The notes beneath the pieces are model-generated. The model ran no database searches and was not told where the DNA came from. It saw nothing but the letters and a program-made list of their open reading frames with translations. A DNA stretch of 64,000 bases from Sanguinoderma infundibulare (Eukaryota > Basidiomycota > Agaricomycetes > Polyporales > Polyporaceae), in assembly GCA_032821775.1 (NCBI GenBank), contig JAVLRN010000016.1, positions 535,932 through 599,931 of the forward strand. The letters are read 5' to 3'. Shown in pieces: positions 59,148 to 64,000 of the stretch (position 1 is the first letter of the stretch; each line of letters opens with the position of its first letter). A program made the position numbers and the translations under genes.

Positions 59148-61928
59148 CTATCCCACTGCGCGCACAGCCACAAACTCGGATGAACGAAATATATTCCTGG
59201 CGGCAGATCTACACGCAGCCACGACGTCTTCCTCCTCTTCCGTCGCCGGTGCGGGTCGCGCGCGACTGGTGCGCGGCTTTTTGGCGGACGGTGAGCGGTC
59301 TGCCGCTTTCGCTCCTTTGCGCCCTCTCTTCGTTTCACCACGGGCTCCCGTCCCCTCGCTATCTCCTTCCCGAAAAGCGTCCGCGGCGACCTCTCCAGAC
59401 CCAGCGTTTGTCGGAATAGAGCCTGGATCCAAATCCATCTCTGAAGCCTTGCGCTTGCCACTTGCGCGCGAGGTTGTCGCCATCCGTGGCGGTAGTGGCG
59501 CCGCGCGCCGCTCGCCCTCGCCTTCACCGCTCTCGCTGCCTGTCTCGACATCGCCTGCGGGAACGGCAGGATCTGGGTCTAGGTCCGTCGCGACGTCGTC
59601 GAGCTCCGCAGCGGCGCGCGCCTGCATGTCCTGCGACGGGGCCGGCAGCTCGATGCCCTTGTGTTGCGCGCGCCGTATGACGTCCGCGCGGCGCTGCACA
59701 GGATGCGGCAGCTGGCTGCTCCCCGCCTGACTCGATCCTCCGCCCGCCTCGTCATGCTCGTACTGGCTTGCCGGAAAGACGAACATCTCCGGCGAGTCTG
59801 CGTCCTCCGCGGCGACATGCGGAGGCGTTGCAGCGCTGCCGCCTTCGGGAATGGCTGGGAGAGCCTGAGCTTGCGCGGCCTGGGATCGGGTGTCCATGCC
59901 GATGTCTGCTATGCTCATGCGGCTCAGCGCGACGCCACTGGCGCTGCCAACTGAGCGCACGGAGCGCATGGACATGTCCAGTGCTGCAGACGCCGCTTGG
60001 GAGTCGAATTGGGTTTCTGGGGGCAGGCTGGCGAACTCCTCGTCTTGCTCTTGGGAGGGTTGGGTGTTCGCGGGCGGGTCGTCGGGCGCGGCGTGTATGG
60101 CCGCTTGTTCTGCGAGCCACGGATGGCCGCGCGCGTCCGTGAGCGTCATGCGCGTTGACGGATCGTAGTCCATCAGCTGGCGCATGAAGTCTTCGCCTGT
60201 CGGGAGCGCCCCATGAGATCACGCCCGAAAGAGACACGGGGCGCGAGATATACTGACCGCATTCGCTGACGTTGATCGGTTCCTTGTGGAGGACAGTCCA
60301 CTCGACTTTGCGGTTGGCGACCACGGTCGCGATATCGGTACCCTCCGGGAACTCTACAAAAGGCGTGCAACTCGTGAGCCTGTAACGAGCGAGCAGCGGG
60401 TCAATGAGAATCGGCGAGGGCGGCGAGGGCGAGCATCAGTTAAGCAGAAACCATACAATGCGAAAACGATCACGCCGACGCTCCAGCTGTCTACAACCTG
60501 GTCGTAGCCATCGTTCCCCTTGACGACCTCCGGGGCGAGGTATTCCGGTGTTCCGCACATCGTCTGAAGAGCGATGAGATCAAGGCGGGTTGGACGTCGG
60601 CGCAGAAAGGAACGCACATGGAGGAATGTATGGCTGTCCACCATCTTCGCCAGACCAAAGTCCGCGATCTTCACGATGGGAGGCTTGTCATCCGTCAGCA
60701 GGATGTTGTCGGGTTTGAGGTCGCGGTGCGTGATGCCCATATCGTGCACATACTGTAAGAAAGGGTGAGCGGGAGGCAGAAAAATAGAGAGGTACGGAGG
60801 CATTACGTGGAGGGCCTCGCAAATCTGGTAGGCGAAGTACTGGACTTCCTGCTCCGCTGCCACGGTAATCAGTTGGCGATAAATCTGCCAGATGAGTCGG
60901 AAAGAGTTGCGCACGCAATGCACCGCATTTGTGGAGGTAGCCCAAGAGGTCGCCGCCTTTAACGTATTCCATCACCAGAGCTACAGAGGCCCAGCATTCA
61001 GCACTGACTCAGCGCTTGGATTCAGACGAGGCCATACGCACACATGCTGTTCGGTTCTATGAATACATCCTTGTACCTGCAGATATTGGGATGATGGAGA
61101 CGCTTCATAATGTCGATCTCCCGGAGAAGAGCTTTCTGTTGAATATCGCGCCGATCTCCGAGTAGTCCCTGGCGAAGCCTGTTCTTCTGGAAGATCTTCA
61201 CCGCGTACCACTCACCCTCTGTTCTGTGAAGGGCCTTGACTACAGTCGCGAACGACCCCTTTCCGAGGACGTGTTGGATATCATAGCACTCGTCCAGACT
61301 ATCCGCTGGTGCTCCTTGTATCCTCCTCCGGAAGATGAAGCCTGCAAGCGTGGTGAATTCGTATTTCCGAACGACCGCGTAGACTAACGTACGGTAGTCT
61401 TCGTGTGCGGTCTCGATGGGCCGCGCGAGATAGCTGCCAAAGGCAATCTCATTGCCGTCGTGGAGAATACGGGTTTGACGTTTTCCGGGTTCCGAAATCC
61501 TTTCGCCGTTGATCTACGGTGGATCAGTATCAACCGGATCGAACCCCTGAGATGTGCGCTCACGAAGGTGCCGTTGCTGGAGAGGTCTGTGACGGTGACA
61601 GCGGATTTCGATAGGTCTTCGACTCCGTCCCATTGAAAGATGCAATGCTTGCTACCTGGACAGGTCCGTTATTGAATAACTGGGCTCGAGACAAACCACG
61701 CCACTTACTAACGATCAAACAGTTGGGGAACTGGATGTCGTTGCGCGGTGCTCGACCGACGGTGTACTTTGTCTTGAGCTTGTTGAAGTTGATGCGAGCG
61801 ACGTTGGGGTTGTTGGCATTGCAAGGAATGAGAAAGCCCCACAAGCTAGTGTCCTCGACATAGTGGTGCTGAGAAGCTAGTTGGGTTTGGGTGGGAGCCT
61901 GAGTCGACTGAGTAACGCCGTCTGCCAT
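59148..61928 (-). CDS. CDS1: Chk2/Cds1-type checkpoint kinase, copy 5
   Basis: Lies exactly 10,743 bp from copy 4, with the same ten exons (first 61928-61709, last 60196-59148) and the same protein as copies 3 and 4 where compared. It is the last complete kinase in the window. Its stop codon and last residues come from the spacer of unit 4, as in copies 2-4. Confidence 0.9.
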
Positions 61929-62825
61929 CACCCTGCAATAGGAACGGACGTGTTGTAGAAGTCTCCGCGGGCAAGCAGGTCAGTCGAGCGAGTGGCGTTG
62001 CAGAGCGGGGGAGGGAGAGGCGTTGACAGGCAGCTCACAGACAGCTTCTTTGCCGAGCCGCGTGGCACAACGGAGTCTCAAAAGAACAATGCCAGCCAGA
62101 ATGGGCGAGCGAGGACGAGGAATAGAGAGTGATTGCGTCCTAGGAGAGGTGTACTCGTGGTTTGGCAAGAATCCATGCACAGCCCTGTGTTACTGCGAGA
62201 TGTTGGAGATCGAACCTATGTACACCCCGGCTCCCCTTTCCGCCTGCTGGGTTCTGGCGGAGTTGAGCGGGACTTGATCCGCCGGTGACGCAGCAGTGGA
62301 GGAACGGAAATCCAAAATGAAAGCTTCAAGTTCGACCTGTAGAATCAAGGTTTGTCAAACACATCAATGGTTGTTTCCGATGGTTTCCATCGACTGCGAC
62401 GATCTCTGAGCAGTACAAACTTCGGGCTCAGGCTCTCTGCACGGTTTCACCATCTGCACAGCCACAGCGCGCGACGCGATCTGTGCCCATCTCCGCGTCC
62501 GCGTCTTCTCCGAGTCTCTCTCCGACCGTGTCTCTCACCTCTCTTCCTCCAACCTCGCTCTCGCTCGTTGTTGGCGTCGGACGCGTCGTGCCACTCGATC
62601 GCCCTCGCAATGCCGTCCCCGACCGCTCTCTGAATCGCTTTGTCCCGTCTCCGTGTTCTCTGCTCGACTCGACTCCCGTGCACGGCTCGACGCCGCGCAT
62701 ATATCCGCTCCGTCACCAGCATAAACCGATCTACAACGTCCTAGCCGACTCCGTCCGGGCCCTAACCTCTCCGCCGTCATTCTACCGGTCGTCCTCTGCC
62801 TGCCGACGCTGCCCATCCCCACCTT

Positions 62826-63936
62826 ATGCCTTCCCCCGCCTCCTACGTCCTAACCGCAACCGGCTGCGAACGCCGTCACCTCGCGGACATCCTCGAGCTC
62901 AAGTACCTCATGTCCGTCCCACAGCGTCCGGACGCACAGGCCTTGGCTGACCACGCCATCCGGAACCCGACGCTGCTGTTCACATAGTACGCGACCGCCA
63001 TGCAGACCGTCGACGTGCTCGACAACATCCTTGAGGTGTTCGAGGTGAGCACCCCCTTTGCTCACTGTGCCTGCTCTGACGCTGATCATTGTCCGACGCG
63101 CGTGCAGCCGTTGCTCGCTAACTTCCGTACTACTTCTCAGCTCATGGACGTCTCCGGATTCCGGATTCCCCTCCCCCAATAATGAACGCCATTCTATGCC
63201 CGAACGCGAACTCCATGCCCACTTGCGCCAGCACCACCCGCCGCCCTCCGTTCCCGCTCGTCCTGCCCCACCGGTCGCCCACCCAGGATCACCAAAGCGT
63301 CCCCGCACAGCAAATGTCGGTCCAACCCTCCGCACCGGCCGAAACAACAGCAAGACGTGGACTGCGCCCACGAAACCGACACCGCCATCGAGGCCGACGC
63401 AAAGTTTACCGGACGCGCGCCGTCTACGTGTTGTAGAGAGGTGTGTATTACAGCACAAGTGCACAAGCACAATACGAGACGGTCTAATCAAAGTCCAGAT
63501 CCTCGGGAAATAACGCCGGAGACCGAAGAACAAACTAGACAGCGCGCGCAGCGGCGACCCCCCCGCCCCCCTCTCATCTTCGCTCACCAAAAGCGCCACC
63601 GACGCTCCTTCCGGTTGTTCGGCCCTGCGCACAATGCGGATGCGGAGACCGTCAGCACAACACGAACCACTGACCAGACCGACAGAAGGGATGACGACGT
63701 ACCGAAGAAGCTCGCGCGGGGTGCCCGTCAGCCCCAGTAGGACGGTGGAGAAGAGCCACTGCGGAGCGGGCCCCGTCCAACATGGTCATGGTGAGCGTCG
63801 TCCGGGTTGGGTTGTTCAGCTCACGAGACGTACCAGGACGAGGTAGAGACCGACGCGGACGCCATTCACAGACGCCATATGTCGAATGCTTAGTTGCGGC
63901 GGATGCTTCGATAACGGGTTTCGAGGTTCGACGGAG
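62826..63936 (+). pseudogene. Degraded unrecognised gene, unit 5
   Basis: Same lesions as units 3 and 4. It is the last element before the window edge; the rest of unit 5 is not visible. Confidence 0.4.
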
Positions 63937-64000
63937 TGGCGAGTGTGCGAGGAAGAGACGTGGGGTGAGGGCAAGAGCATGAGGGCTTCAAGACCGGGCA

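Larger units (their letters stand above)
16313..64000. repeat. Direct tandem array, period about 10.7 kb, at least 4.4 units
   Basis: The same ordered content recurs five times in the same orientation. Unit starts (common text beginning ACGTCTTCCTCCTC) lie at 16313, 26989, 37738, 48481 and 59224, giving units of 10,676, 10,749, 10,743 and 10,743 bp and a partial fifth cut by the window edge. Each full unit holds one complete Chk2-like kinase gene, a degraded gene, a long non-coding block, a laccase relic, an internally repeated intron-like segment and a 30-bp minisatellite. Copies 1, 2 and 3 differ by many substitutions and by indels up to about 160 bp. Copies 3, 4 and 5 are almost identical. 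The left breakpoint lies inside the last kinase exon. The right end of the array is not in the window. Confidence 0.95.

Noticed and set aside
16313..64000. Transposon or giant mobile element as the cause of the array
   Set aside because: No transposase, reverse transcriptase, integrase, terminal inverted repeats or target-site duplications were seen. Unit boundaries are a simple junction inside a kinase exon, as expected for unequal crossing-over.

Overview
The window is nuclear DNA from a filamentous basidiomycete, most likely a wood-decaying Agaricomycete. The evidence is many short introns (mostly 50-70 bp, GT...AG, with CTNA-type branch sites), tightly packed divergent and convergent genes, and a secreted multicopper laccase of the white-rot type. 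All exon coordinates were worked out by hand from reading frame, splice signals and family conservation; nothing was searched or computed.

The left quarter (1-16.2 kb) is ordinary, gene-dense chromosome. In order it holds: a BRPF/Nto1-type histone-reader scaffold (minus strand, running off the left edge at the start of its PWWP domain); the actin-related protein ARP2 (plus); a Rim2-like mitochondrial pyrimidine-nucleotide carrier (minus); the RNA polymerase III subunit RPC25/C8 (plus), with an abnormally long second intron that carries an antisense relic; and a complete 525-residue laccase (plus). Neighbouring pairs share short divergent promoters (Nto1/ARP2, carrier/RPC25) or converge (ARP2/carrier, laccase/checkpoint kinase).

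The remaining three quarters (16,313-64,000) is one direct tandem array with a period of about 10.7 kb: units of 10,676, 10,749, 10,743 and 10,743 bp plus a partial fifth that runs off the right edge. Each unit carries a complete, apparently functional Chk2/Cds1-type DNA-damage checkpoint kinase on the minus strand (N-terminal SQ/TQ cluster, FHA domain, protein kinase domain, long tail with a second SQ/TQ cluster, 9 introns). Going right, each full unit then holds the kinase promoter, a degraded unrecognised gene, a long block with no convincing gene, a truncated laccase pseudogene, a degenerate internally repeated segment built around an intron-like module and a TTGGTAC motif, and a 30-bp minisatellite just before the next kinase.

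The left breakpoint of the unit cuts inside the last kinase exon. Copy 1 therefore keeps the ancestral basic C-terminus, while copies 2-5 end in a new 24-residue tail read from spacer DNA. Copies 3-5 are almost identical and look like recombinants: the kinase-proximal half resembles copy 1 and the distal half resembles copy 2. At least five intact copies of a checkpoint kinase in tandem is the main novelty of the window. It must be separated from assembly error by long reads and read depth.
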